Shown: positions 17,520 through 26,016 of the stretch, piece by piece | How positions within the stretch are numbered: position 1 is the first letter of the stretch | Layout of the letters: each line of letters begins with the position of its first letter | Origin: Allobosea robiniae | GTDB lineage: Bacteria; Pseudomonadota; Alphaproteobacteria; Rhizobiales; Beijerinckiaceae | DNA: 64,000 nt | Assembly: GCF_900102525.1 (NCBI RefSeq) | Contig: NZ_FNBZ01000006.1 | Coordinates: forward strand, 1 to 64,000 | Direction of reading: 5' to 3' | Position numbers and translations under genes: made by a program | The notes under the pieces: model-generated | The model's database searches: none | Told to the model about the DNA's origin: nothing | The model's input: the letters and a program-made list of their open reading frames with translations, nothing else

Positions 17520-18332
17520 TCACGCCGGGTTGGGGCGGAAGCCGGCGAAGCGCGACAGGAAGGACCGCAACCGCTCATGCGGCTGTTCGCCGAAAACCTG
17601 CGCGGGCGGCGCGTCGATCACGATCCGGCCCTGGTCGGTGAAGACGACGCGGTCCGCCACCTCCTGCGCGAAGGCCATCTCATGCGTGACGAGGATCATG
17701 GTGCGGCCCTCGGAGGCGAGCTCCTGCACCACGGCCAGCACCTCGCCGACGAGTTCCGGATCGAGCGCGGAGGTGATCTCGTCCAGCAGCAGCACCTTCG
17801 GCTCCATCGCCACCGCGCGGGCGATGCCGACGCGTTGCTGCTGGCCACCTGACATCTGCGCCGGCAAGGCATCGACCTTCGCGGCAAGTCCGACGCGGGC
17901 GAGCCATTTCTCGGCGATGGCGCGCGCCTCGGCCTTGGAGCGCCCGCGCGACTTCATCAGCCCGAGCATGATGTTCTGCGCCGCGGTGAGATGCGGGAAC
18001 AGGTTGAACTGCTGGAACACCATGGCGGCATCGACGCGGATCGCGGCAAGCTCCCGGTCGTTGCGGCGCTTGCGGCCACCTGCGCCATCGCGATAGCCGA
18101 CCTCGGTGCCGTCGATCCGGATCGAGCCGCCGTCATACTCCTCGAGGAAGTTGATGCAGCGCAGCAGCGTGGTCTTGCCGCTGCCGGAGGGGCCGATGAT
18201 CGCGACGACCTCGCCCTTGCCGACGGAGAGGTCGACCCCCTTCAGCACCTGGTTGGCGCCGAAGGACTTGGTCAGGCCCTCGATCGCGATGACCGGTTGC
18301 GCGGCGGAGGGACGGGCATCCGTCTCGGCCAT
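17520..18332 (-). CDS. Polar amino-acid ABC transporter, ATP-binding protein
   Basis: A 270-residue ATPase of the HisP/GlnQ class. Walker A is GPSGSGKTTLLRCINFLE, the Q-loop is FQQFNLFPHLT, the signature is MSGGQQQRVGIARA, Walker B is LLLDEITSALDPEL and the switch histidine is in LVTHEMAFA. The short insert GYRDGAGGRKRRNDREL is also seen in amino-acid and opine transporters. It lies between its permease genes and RidA and should energise the two permeases encoded upstream. Confidence 0.9.
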   Translation of the reverse strand: MAETDARPSAAQPVIAIEGLTKSFGANQVLKGVDLSVGKGEVVAIIGPSGSGKTTLLRCINFLEEYDGGSIRIDGTEVGYRDGAGGRKRRNDRELAAIRVDAAMVFQQFNLFPHLTAAQNIMLGLMKSRGRSKAEARAIAEKWLARVGLAAKVDALPAQMSGGQQQRVGIARAVAMEPKVLLLDEITSALDPELVGEVLAVVQELASEGRTMILVTHEMAFAQEVADRVVFTDQGRIVIDAPPAQVFGEQPHERLRSFLSRFAGFRPNPA

Positions 18333-18344
18333 GGATGCCTCCTT

Positions 18345-18980
18345 TCAGACGAAGCGCTTCTCGAGCCGGCGGCTGAGCGCCGAGAGCGGGAAGTTGATGG
18401 CGAAATACATCAGCGCGCCGATCAGATAGAGCGGCAGCGCCACATGGGTGCGCCCGATCACCTGCTGCAGCGACAGCATCAGGTCGACGATCCCGAGCAG
18501 CGAGACCAGCGAGGAGCCCTTCACGGTGTCGACGACGCTGTTGACGAAGGGCGGCAGGAAACGGCGCACGGCTTGCGGCGCCAGCACATGCGCGAAGCGG
18601 TCGAACATCGTGAGGCCGATCGCCTTGGCGGCCTCGGTCTGGCCGGCCGGGATCGACTGGAACGAGCCGCGCGTGATCTCGATGATCTGCGCCGATTTGA
18701 ATGCGGTCAGCGCAACGATCGCGGCGAGCAGGCTCGGCAGGTTCACCTTGATCGCCGGCAGGCCGTAATAGACGAAATAGAGCAGGACGAGGATCGGCAC
18801 GCCGCGCACGAAATCGGCATAGAGCCGGATCGGTGCGCGCGCCCAGAGCGGCCCGAAGGCGAGCACGCAGCCGAGCGGCAAGCCGACGATCAGCGACAGC
18901 ACGATCACGCAGGCCGAGACCAAGAGGGTCGTCAGCAGGCCGTCGACGAGGAAGGGCAGGGTCTGGATCAGCGTCGCCAT
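18345..18980 (-). CDS. Polar amino-acid ABC transporter, permease 1
   Basis: A 211-residue HisM/GlnP-type permease with about five membrane segments. The EAA loop is AGQTEAAKAIGLTMFDRFAHVLAPQAVR and the N-terminal PF00528 signature is LLTTLLVSACVIVLSLIVGLPLG. I chose ATG 18980 (MATLIQTLPFL) because an earlier start would run into the upstream permease gene by about 60 bases. It pairs with the next permease to form the channel. Confidence 0.88.
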   Translation of the reverse strand: MATLIQTLPFLVDGLLTTLLVSACVIVLSLIVGLPLGCVLAFGPLWARAPIRLYADFVRGVPILVLLYFVYYGLPAIKVNLPSLLAAIVALTAFKSAQIIEITRGSFQSIPAGQTEAAKAIGLTMFDRFAHVLAPQAVRRFLPPFVNSVVDTVKGSSLVSLLGIVDLMLSLQQVIGRTHVALPLYLIGALMYFAINFPLSALSRRLEKRFV

Positions 18981-18984
18981 GCCG

Positions 18985-19653
18985 TCACCGCGCGATCGCG
19001 TAGCGCCGCTCGGCGAGCCGAAGCAGCAGCAGGATGGCATAGCTGGTGATCAGGTAGATCGGCGTCGCCACGAGATAGACCTCGACGGTGCGGAAGGTCT
19101 GGGTCTCGATCCAGCGCATGCCATAGGCAAGCTCGGGCACGGCGATGGCCGAGGCTATCGAGGTGTCCTTGAACAGCGAGACATAGGTGTTGGAGAGCGA
19201 GGGCAGGGCGATGCGCATCGCCGTCGGCAGGCGCACATGCCAGAGCACCTTCATCGGTGTCAGCCCGATCGCCTTGCCGGCCTCGATCAGCCCGCGCGGC
19301 ACGGCTTCCAGTCCGGCCCGCATCACCTCGACCAGATAGGCGCCGGAATAGATCGACAGCGTCGCGACGAAGGAGGTCACCGCGTCATATTGCAGGTCGA
19401 TGGCGCTGGGGATGCCGTAGAAGACGAGATAGACCAGTAGTAGCAGCGGCACGTTGCGGACGAATTCGACATAGGCCGCGATCAGCGGGCGCGCCCATTT
19501 CGGGCCGTCCAGGCTGATCAGCGCCAGCACGAGGCCGATTGCCATGCCGATCGCGATGCTCGCGGCGGCGAGTTCGAGGCTGAGCCAGAGCCCCTCGAAC
19601 AGCTTGCCGGCATAGCGCCAGACGATCGCGAAGTTGAAGTGATAGTTCGCCAT
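18985..19653 (-). CDS. Polar amino-acid ABC transporter, permease 2
   Basis: A 222-residue HisM/GlnP-type permease. The N-terminus LFEGLWLSLELAAASIAIGMAIG is typical. The EAA loop is PRGLIEAGKAIGLTPMKVLWHVRLPTAMR, and the segment YSGAYLVEVMRAGL is characteristic of amino-acid permeases. Four bases separate it from permease 1, so the two are translated together. It follows the binding-protein gene by about 70 bases. Confidence 0.88.
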   Translation of the reverse strand: MANYHFNFAIVWRYAGKLFEGLWLSLELAAASIAIGMAIGLVLALISLDGPKWARPLIAAYVEFVRNVPLLLLVYLVFYGIPSAIDLQYDAVTSFVATLSIYSGAYLVEVMRAGLEAVPRGLIEAGKAIGLTPMKVLWHVRLPTAMRIALPSLSNTYVSLFKDTSIASAIAVPELAYGMRWIETQTFRTVEVYLVATPIYLITSYAILLLLRLAERRYAIAR

Positions 19654-19725
19654 GGTCCCGCGATCAGCCGGGCGACAGGGACGGAAGGGCGCCGGGCGCC
19701 CTTCCGCTTGCGAAGCGTGGAACGG

Positions 19726-20598
19726 TCAGAACCGGGGCAGGCCGGGCTGGCGCTGCGGCGGCTCGGCGCCGAAATAATCCTTCACCGCCGCGTCGTAGAG
19801 CTCGTTCTGGTGGCCGAAGATCGCGATGTCGAAGGTGGTGTTGACGAACCGCACCCAGTCCGGGTCGCCCTGTTTCATGCCCGCGCCGTAGAGCATCGTG
19901 TTCCAGGACTTGCCGGCATCGGCGTATTTTTCGGGATGGCGCTTGGCGAGCCACCAGACGGTGGAGAGATCGACCGCCGCGGCGTCCGCCCGCTTGGAGT
20001 CGAGCGCCAGGATGACGTTGGCCTGGCTGTCGAGCTGCATCACCGTCGATTGCGGCAGCACCTTCTTCACCGAAGCCTCGGCATCGACGTTCTGCAGGAT
20101 CGAGACGCGGGCCGAGGAGCCGGCTTTGAGCAGCGCGTCGAAGCTCTTCTTGTCGCTGTCCGGCCGGGTCAGGAGCGCGATGCCCTCGACATAATAGGGG
20201 CGCGAGAAAGCGATCAACTGGGCGCGGGCCGGCGACATCGTCATGAACTGGATGACGATGTCGACCTTGCCTGTATTGATGTTGGGGATGCGCTGGGCCG
20301 CGTCCTGCCGGACGAACTCGACCTTGCTGGCGTCGTCGAACAGCCCCTTGGCCAGGATGCGGCCCATGGTGATGTCCATGCCGACGAGCTGGCCCTTCTC
20401 GTCCTCGAAATGCCAGGGCGCATTGGTGGAGCCCGTGCCGACGATCAGCTTGCCGCGATCCAGCACCGTGCGCAGCAGGCTGTTGGGCGCCGATTGCGCC
20501 GCGGCCTCGCGGGCCGTGCTCGCAGCCGCAGCCAGCGCGAGGCCGCCGACCAGTCCACCCTTCAGCAGAAGCCTCTTGCCTTCATCCGTCTCGCTCAT
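19726..20598 (-). CDS. Amino-acid-type ABC transporter, periplasmic binding protein (family 3)
   Basis: A 290-residue SBP_bac_3 protein. The N-terminus KRLLLKGGLVGGLALAAAASTAREAAAQ looks like a signal sequence with a cleavage site after the alanine-rich run. The mature part has LIVGTGSTNAPWHFEDEKGQLVGMDITMGRILAKGLF and VDIVIQFMTMSPARAQLIAFSRPYY, the classic amino-acid-binder motifs. First gene of the operon that includes both permeases, the ATPase, RidA and the SelA-fold enzyme. Start ATG 20598 has AGAGGGGAAA upstream; the frame is open further, but only from a TTG. Likely cargo is an amino acid or amine. Confidence 0.88.
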   Translation of the reverse strand: MSETDEGKRLLLKGGLVGGLALAAAASTAREAAAQSAPNSLLRTVLDRGKLIVGTGSTNAPWHFEDEKGQLVGMDITMGRILAKGLFDDASKVEFVRQDAAQRIPNINTGKVDIVIQFMTMSPARAQLIAFSRPYYVEGIALLTRPDSDKKSFDALLKAGSSARVSILQNVDAEASVKKVLPQSTVMQLDSQANVILALDSKRADAAAVDLSTVWWLAKRHPEKYADAGKSWNTMLYGAGMKQGDPDWVRFVNTTFDIAIFGHQNELYDAAVKDYFGAEPPQRQPGLPRF

Positions 20599-20624
20599 CG
20601 GCGTTTCCCCTCTTTGCAAGAATA

Positions 20625-20660
20625 ATCCATAATTAGAGAATATATCTTGTAATTAAGGAT
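20625..20660. promoter_or_regulatory. Inverted repeat in the divergent promoter region, candidate operator
   Basis: ATCCATAATTA (20625-20635) and TAATTAAGGAT (20650-20660) form an imperfect inverted repeat with one mismatch across 14 bases. The AT-rich centre AGAATATATCT is itself nearly symmetric. It lies about 27 bases before the amino-acid binder's start codon, so it overlaps the likely promoter. The neighbouring IclR protein is the best candidate ligand. Confidence 0.45.
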
Positions 20661-20868
20661 GCTAGAGAGTCTTTCGCCCGGAAGTCAAGCACCCGGTCGG
20701 CGGGCCTCGGCGCCAAGGCGGCACAGGGCCGCGCCGCAGCATCGTGCCTGCAACTTCAGCGGGCTGCGCCGGAGTTTCGCGAGCCACGGAAGGCATTGAC
20801 AAGCTCGCACACGAAATCATTCTTTCCCTTCGGCCGTTCGAGCCGCCAAAAACAGGGAGGGGTATTCG

Positions 20869-22395
20869 ATGGTGCCGGTCTCTCGCCGTACCGTGCTCGC
20901 CGCCGGTGCAACCCTGCCTCTCCTGAGCCTGCGGGCCCACGCCCAGGCCGCGGGCAAGGTGCTCCGCTTCGGCCTGTCGAGCTTTCCGCCGAGCCTCCAG
21001 CCCTGGCTTCACACCGGCACTGCGGCGCTCACGGTCAAGCTCCTGATCTTCCGGGGGCTGACCGGCTTCGACGAGAAGGGCGAGGTCAGGCCTGAGCTCG
21101 CCGAGTCCTGGGCGCGCGAGGGCGAGACGACCTGGGTCTTCAAACTGCGCCAGGCGACCTTCCAGAACGGCAAGCCGGTTACCGCCGAAGACGTGAAATG
21201 GACGCTGGAGCAGGTCGCCGCACCCAATTCGACCGCCTTCATGAAGGCCGAGTTCGGCGGCGTCGAGCGCATCGAGACGCCCGATGCCCGCACCGTCCGG
21301 ATCGTCATGAAGCAGCCGACCGTGACGCTGCCGATCTGGCTCGCCAGCCCGCATATGCCGATCATCGCCAAGGACTCGATCGAGGGGCGTGCCGGGCTCG
21401 GCGTCGGCGCCGGTCCGTTCATGATCAAGGCGCAGGAGCGCGGCGCCTCGATCGAGGTCGCGAAATTCGACAAATATTACAAGCCGGGCCTGCCGAAGCT
21501 CGATGGCATCAGGCTCGTCGCCTATGCCGACGAGAACCTGCGTGTCGCAGCCCTCCAGGCCGGCGATGTCGACCTGATCGAATACGTGCCCTGGCAATCA
21601 ATGGGCACGATCGAGAAGGATTCGCGCCTGCGGCTGGTCGCGGTCGACGGGCCCTTCATGGGGCTGAACTTCAATGGCGGCGCCGGGCCGTTCAAGGATG
21701 TCCGTCTGCGCCAGGCGGTGGCGCACGCCATCCGCCGCGAGGACATCGTGCAGGCGGCCTTCTTCGGCCGCGGCAGCAAGCTGCAAGGCATCCCGATCGC
21801 ATCGAGCAGCCCCTATTTCGACAAGGGCCGCTCCGAGTTCTGGAATTACGATCCGGCCAAGGCGAAGAAGCTGATGGCCGAGGCCGGCGTGCCGAACGGC
21901 TTCACCTGCACGCTGCTCTCGACGGCGCAATACGGCATGCACAAATCGACCGCCGAGGTCGTGCAAGCCAATTTGGCCGAAATCGGCATCCAGGTGACGT
22001 TGAACCTGCCGGACTGGGCGGCGCGCGTCGATCTGGCCGGCAAGGGCCGTTACGATTTCATGGTGCAGGGCACGACCGCGGACAATAACGACCCCGACGG
22101 CCTTGCCCCGCTGATCGACGGCGACCTGCCGCCCAATATGGCCCGAAGCTGGCAGATTCCCACGCCCGAAATCCATGCGCTCTTCGCCAAGGGCCGCGCC
22201 GAGTTCGATCCGGCCAAGCGCAAGGCGATCTATGCCGAGCTGGAGAAGCTCGCTCTGGAGCAGGCGCCGCTCGTCGGCCTCGCCTGGCGCTCGCAGGGCT
22301 ATGCCATGGTGACGGGCCTCAGCGGCTTCAAATGCTATCCGGGCGGCACGAACTTCTTCTCGGCCTATTCACTGGACGAGGCGGCGCTCGCCTGA
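20869..22395 (+). CDS. Peptide/nickel-type ABC transporter, periplasmic binding protein (orphan)
   Basis: A 508-residue SBP_bac_5 protein. The N-terminus SRRTVLAAGATLPLLSLRAHAQA is a twin-arginine signal of the RR-x-hydrophobic kind. The mature domain has LRFGLSSFPPSLQPW, ELAESW...TTWVFKLRQATFQNGKPVTAEDVKWTLE and YDFMVQGTTADNNDPDG, all family hallmarks. No permease or ATPase of the oligopeptide class lies beside it. It either shares a transporter encoded elsewhere or is a specialist binder. GGAGGGG precedes the ATG. It is convergent with the FAD enzyme gene. Confidence 0.85.
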   Translation: MVPVSRRTVLAAGATLPLLSLRAHAQAAGKVLRFGLSSFPPSLQPWLHTGTAALTVKLLIFRGLTGFDEKGEVRPELAESWAREGETTWVFKLRQATFQNGKPVTAEDVKWTLEQVAAPNSTAFMKAEFGGVERIETPDARTVRIVMKQPTVTLPIWLASPHMPIIAKDSIEGRAGLGVGAGPFMIKAQERGASIEVAKFDKYYKPGLPKLDGIRLVAYADENLRVAALQAGDVDLIEYVPWQSMGTIEKDSRLRLVAVDGPFMGLNFNGGAGPFKDVRLRQAVAHAIRREDIVQAAFFGRGSKLQGIPIASSSPYFDKGRSEFWNYDPAKAKKLMAEAGVPNGFTCTLLSTAQYGMHKSTAEVVQANLAEIGIQVTLNLPDWAARVDLAGKGRYDFMVQGTTADNNDPDGLAPLIDGDLPPNMARSWQIPTPEIHALFAKGRAEFDPAKRKAIYAELEKLALEQAPLVGLAWRSQGYAMVTGLSGFKCYPGGTNFFSAYSLDEAALA

Positions 22396-22404
22396 GTGGC
22401 CGCC

Positions 22405-23727
22405 TCACCTCGCCCGCGTCGTCCGCTCCAGCCGCGCGAACCGCTCCAGCCGGAAGGGCTTGGGATCGATCAGCGGTGTGCGGCCGCTGACCAGGTCGGC
22501 GATCAGGCGGCCGGCGCCGGGGCCGATGCCGAAACCATGGCCCGAGAAGCCCGTCGCAAGGAAAAAGCCGGGCAGGCGTGGCACCTCACCGATGATCGGC
22601 ACGGCATCGGGCGTCGCATCGATCAAGCCGCCCCAGCTTTCCCTGATTCTGAGGCCGGCAAAGGCGGGGAAGGCGGTGATCAGGTTCCGCCGCGCTTCCT
22701 GCAGGATGCCCTCGGACGGCTTGGGATCGAGGATGCGGTCGCGCTCGAACGGCGTTTCCTGATCGAGCGACCAGCTTTTCGGCGTGCGAGCCTCCTCCAG
22801 GAAGCGCTCGCCGAGCCGCAGCCGCAATTCATGGCGCTGCCTGGCCAGGGACGGCAGGAAATCGAAGAGCAGCCGGAAGCTGTCCGGCACGATCTCGGCG
22901 ACGCTCGCGCCGCGATGGGCGATCGTATAGCCGCCGTCCTGCCGTTTGCGGAAGGCGAAGTCGGAAGCACCGACGGCATGGGTCGGCGGGCCGTCGAGCG
23001 GCTCGGTCCGGAACACCGAACCCAGAATCTTGAGCGCCGGCAGGTCGATGCCGAGATTGCCGAGGAACAGGCGCGACCAGGCGCCGCCTGCCAATACGAC
23101 ACGCTGGCAGGCGATGCGGCCGCGCTCGGTGACGACGCCGCTGACGCGTCCCCTAGCCGTCTCGATGCCGCGCACGGCGCAGCGCGTCAGCACGGTGCCG
23201 CCATGGCGGCGCAGCGCCCGCGCCATCGCCGGAACGGCCTTCTGCGGCTCGGCCCGGGCGTCGCTCGGGGTGAACATCGCCCCCGCATAGGCGCGTTTGC
23301 CGCCGGGCAGGACGGCGTCGATCTCGCGCTTGCTCAGGAGCCGGGAGTCGAGCTGATAGGTCTTCGCGTGCTCGAGCCAGGCTTCCTGCTCGGCGAACTT
23401 CGCTGCCGTGTCGGCGACATAGACGATGCCGGAGCGGGTGAAGCCGGTATCGCCGCCGACGAGCCGGTCCATATCCTCCCAGAGCCGCATGCTTTCGAGC
23501 CCGAGCGGGATTTCGCCGGGATCGCGCCCCATGACGCGCACCCAGCCCCAGTTGCGCCCGGACTGCTCATGGCCGACCTCGCCCTTCTCGCAGACGGTGA
23601 CCGAGATGTCCTCGCGCGCCAGGAAGAGCGCCGTGGTGATGCCGATAATGCCGCCACCGATGACGACGACATCGCTGGCGGCGGGAAGGGATGCGTCCGG
23701 CTCGATGGTCTCGATGGTGATGCCCAT
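22405..23727 (-). CDS. FAD-dependent amine/amino-acid oxidoreductase (DAO family)
   Basis: A 440-residue DAO-fold protein. The FAD motif is DVVVIGGGIIGITTALFLA, then CEKGEVGHEQSGRNWGWVR, with GLVVAGGAWSR-like (VVLAGGAWSRL) and the C-terminal FSGHGFGIGPGAGRLIADL. It resembles bacterial opine- or glycine-oxidase-type flavoproteins that oxidise secondary amines or D-amino acids. ATG 23727 was chosen; a GTG three bases earlier is the only other option. It is divergent from hyuA and tail-to-tail with the orphan peptide binder, suggesting joint use of one substrate. Confidence 0.82.
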   Translation of the reverse strand: MGITIETIEPDASLPAASDVVVIGGGIIGITTALFLAREDISVTVCEKGEVGHEQSGRNWGWVRVMGRDPGEIPLGLESMRLWEDMDRLVGGDTGFTRSGIVYVADTAAKFAEQEAWLEHAKTYQLDSRLLSKREIDAVLPGGKRAYAGAMFTPSDARAEPQKAVPAMARALRRHGGTVLTRCAVRGIETARGRVSGVVTERGRIACQRVVLAGGAWSRLFLGNLGIDLPALKILGSVFRTEPLDGPPTHAVGASDFAFRKRQDGGYTIAHRGASVAEIVPDSFRLLFDFLPSLARQRHELRLRLGERFLEEARTPKSWSLDQETPFERDRILDPKPSEGILQEARRNLITAFPAFAGLRIRESWGGLIDATPDAVPIIGEVPRLPGFFLATGFSGHGFGIGPGAGRLIADLVSGRTPLIDPKPFRLERFARLERTTRAR

Positions 23728-23964
23728 CACGAAGGCTCCGGCGGTGGCGGGAAGGGGCTGGCGGTCGGCGGCACGAGTGTCCGGTATAGACCAAGCTCAA
23801 CGCCCTTCGTAGGCCCGACGAATCTTGCGCCGAGCCAGTCCTGCGCTGATCGAAGAGATGTTCGGCGTCGACGGCGCTTTCATCGCCGCCGCTTCGCTTG
23901 CCATACTGGGAGCCGGCGTCGCAGCCTGCCGAGGCGGCGATGCTGTAACGGGAGGAAGGCAGAG

Positions 23965-26016
23965 ATGGCGTGGCGGATCGGGATCGATTCCGGGGGCACA
24001 TTCACCGATGTCTGCCTGTTCGAGGATGCGACCGGCATGGTCGCGGTCTGGAAGGTGCCGTCGACGCCTGACGATCCCTCCCGCGCCATCGCGCGCGGCA
24101 CGCAGGAAGGCGTCGAGCGCGTCGGCGCCAGCCCTGGTGACATCGTCTATTTCGGCCACGGCACCACGGTCGGCACCAATGCGCTGATCCAGCATCGCGG
24201 CGTCAGGACCGGGCTCATCACGACCGAGGGTTTTCGCGACCTGATCGAGATAGGCCGGCAGAAGCGGCCGGATCTCTATGACCTCCAGGCCGACAAGGCC
24301 CCGCCGCTGGTCACCCGCGACCTGCGCTTCGGCGTCGCCGAGCGTGTCCGCCATGATGGCACGGTCGAGACGCCGCTGGACGAAGAGGCCGTGCGGCAGG
24401 CGGCGCGGGCGCTGAAGGCGGAGGGCGTCAAGGCCGTCGCCATCGGCTTCCTCTACGGCTTCGTCCGCCCGGAGCACGAGGAGGCGGCGAAACGCATCGT
24501 CACCGAGGAATTCCCGGAGGCCTTCATCTGCGCCTCGCATGAGGTCGCGCCCGAGTTCCGCGAGTACGAGCGCATCTCGACCGCGGTGGTCAACGCCTAT
24601 CTCGGCCCGGTCATGCAGAGCTATATCCGCCGCCTCGCCGACCGGCTGAAAGAACTCGGCCTCAAGGCGGTGCCGCATCTGACGCAGTCCAATGGCGGCG
24701 TCATCGGCTTCGACATGGCGGCGCGCCTGCCGGTGCGGACGGTTCTGTCCGGGCCCTCGACCGGCGTCGTCGCGGCGCAGGCGATCGGCGCGATGATCGG
24801 CATCCCGAACCTGATCACCTTCGACATGGGCGGCACCTCCTCGGACGTCGCCCTGCTCGATGACGGCGAGGCCAAGCTCGCCTCCGAAGCCAATGTCCAC
24901 GGCTACCCGATCAAGGCGCCGATGCTCGACATCCACACGGTTGGCGCCGGCGGCGGCTCGCTCGCAGCGATCGATTCCGGCGGCTTGCTCAAGGTCGGCC
25001 CGCGCTCGGCCGGTGCCGATCCCGGCCCGGTCTGCTACGGGCGCGGCGCGACCGAACCCGCCGTCACCGACGCCAATGTCGTGCTCCAGACCTTGAATCC
25101 GACGCATCTGCTCGGCGGCCGCATGCCGATCGACCAGAGCCTGTCGAAACAGGCGATCGGTCGGCTGGCCGACGAGCTCGGCCTCGATCTGATGGCGACG
25201 GCGCAGGGCATCATCTCGGTCGTCACCGCCAACATGGCCAAGGCGATCCGCGTCATCAGCGTCCAGCGCGGCCATGATCCGCGGGATTATGCGCTGGTCG
25301 CCTTCGGCGGGGCCGGGCCGTTGCACGCGGCAAGGCTCGCGCGCGAACTCGACATGAAGCGCATCGTCGTGCCCCGCAATCCCGGCATCGGCTGCGCGCT
25401 CGGCCTGCTGCTCACCGACCTGCGCGCCAATTTCGCCACGACCCGACTCGCGACGCTCTCCGACGCGCTGGTCCCCGACATGGCGGAGATCTTCGTCGCC
25501 CTGCAGGAGCAAGCGGATCACTGGTTCGAAGAGGAGGGCGTCGCCTCGGCCGACCGTCGGCTGAAACGCACCGCCGACCTGCGTTATCACGGCCAGAACT
25601 ACGAACTCGGCATCGACGTGCCGGACGGGCCGATCACGCCGGCGACCGTGGCCGCGCTGGCGGAAGGCTTCGCCGCCACGCACAAGCGGCTCTACGGCTT
25701 CGTCGCCGAGGGCGAGGCGGTCCAGCTCGTGACCTATCGTGTCGAGGCGGTCGGCCTCGTGCCCAAGGCCGCCTTCCGGCCGGAGCCCGATGCCGGGCCG
25801 GATGCGTCCCACGCTGTCATCGGCAGCCGCGAGGTCTGGTTCCCCGAGGCCGGCGGCTTCGTCGCCTGTCCGATCTATGACCGCGACAAGCTCAAATCCG
25901 GCAATCGCTTCGCCGGGCCGGCCATCGTCGAGCAGATGGATTCGACCACCGTGCTGCTGCCGGGCATGACCGCCACCGTCGAGCCCTATCTCAACCTGAT
26001 CCTGGAGATGCCGTGA
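23965..26016 (+). CDS. hyuA: Hydantoinase/5-oxoprolinase subunit A
   Basis: A 683-residue HyuA-type ATP-dependent hydrolase subunit. ASKHA-like phosphate-binding motifs are RIGIDSGGTFTDVCLF at the N-terminus, then FGHGTTVGTNALIQ, FDMGGTSSDVALLDDG and the VGAGGGSLAAIDSGG segment. These are the signatures of N-methylhydantoinase A and 5-oxoprolinase. With HyuB it opens cyclic amides in an ATP-dependent way. The frame is open as far up as about 22400, but that part is antisense to the FAD gene. ATG 23965 with GGAGGAAGG just before it is the start. The last base is shared with HyuB's ATG. Confidence 0.9.
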   Translation: MAWRIGIDSGGTFTDVCLFEDATGMVAVWKVPSTPDDPSRAIARGTQEGVERVGASPGDIVYFGHGTTVGTNALIQHRGVRTGLITTEGFRDLIEIGRQKRPDLYDLQADKAPPLVTRDLRFGVAERVRHDGTVETPLDEEAVRQAARALKAEGVKAVAIGFLYGFVRPEHEEAAKRIVTEEFPEAFICASHEVAPEFREYERISTAVVNAYLGPVMQSYIRRLADRLKELGLKAVPHLTQSNGGVIGFDMAARLPVRTVLSGPSTGVVAAQAIGAMIGIPNLITFDMGGTSSDVALLDDGEAKLASEANVHGYPIKAPMLDIHTVGAGGGSLAAIDSGGLLKVGPRSAGADPGPVCYGRGATEPAVTDANVVLQTLNPTHLLGGRMPIDQSLSKQAIGRLADELGLDLMATAQGIISVVTANMAKAIRVISVQRGHDPRDYALVAFGGAGPLHAARLARELDMKRIVVPRNPGIGCALGLLLTDLRANFATTRLATLSDALVPDMAEIFVALQEQADHWFEEEGVASADRRLKRTADLRYHGQNYELGIDVPDGPITPATVAALAEGFAATHKRLYGFVAEGEAVQLVTYRVEAVGLVPKAAFRPEPDAGPDASHAVIGSREVWFPEAGGFVACPIYDRDKLKSGNRFAGPAIVEQMDSTTVLLPGMTATVEPYLNLILEMP

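Noticed and set aside
22396..23964. Extension of the HyuA protein by about 520 residues at the N-terminus.
   Set aside because: The extra segment is antisense to the FAD oxidoreductase gene. HyuA homologues begin with RIGIDSGGTFTD, and a ribosome site stands before ATG 23965.
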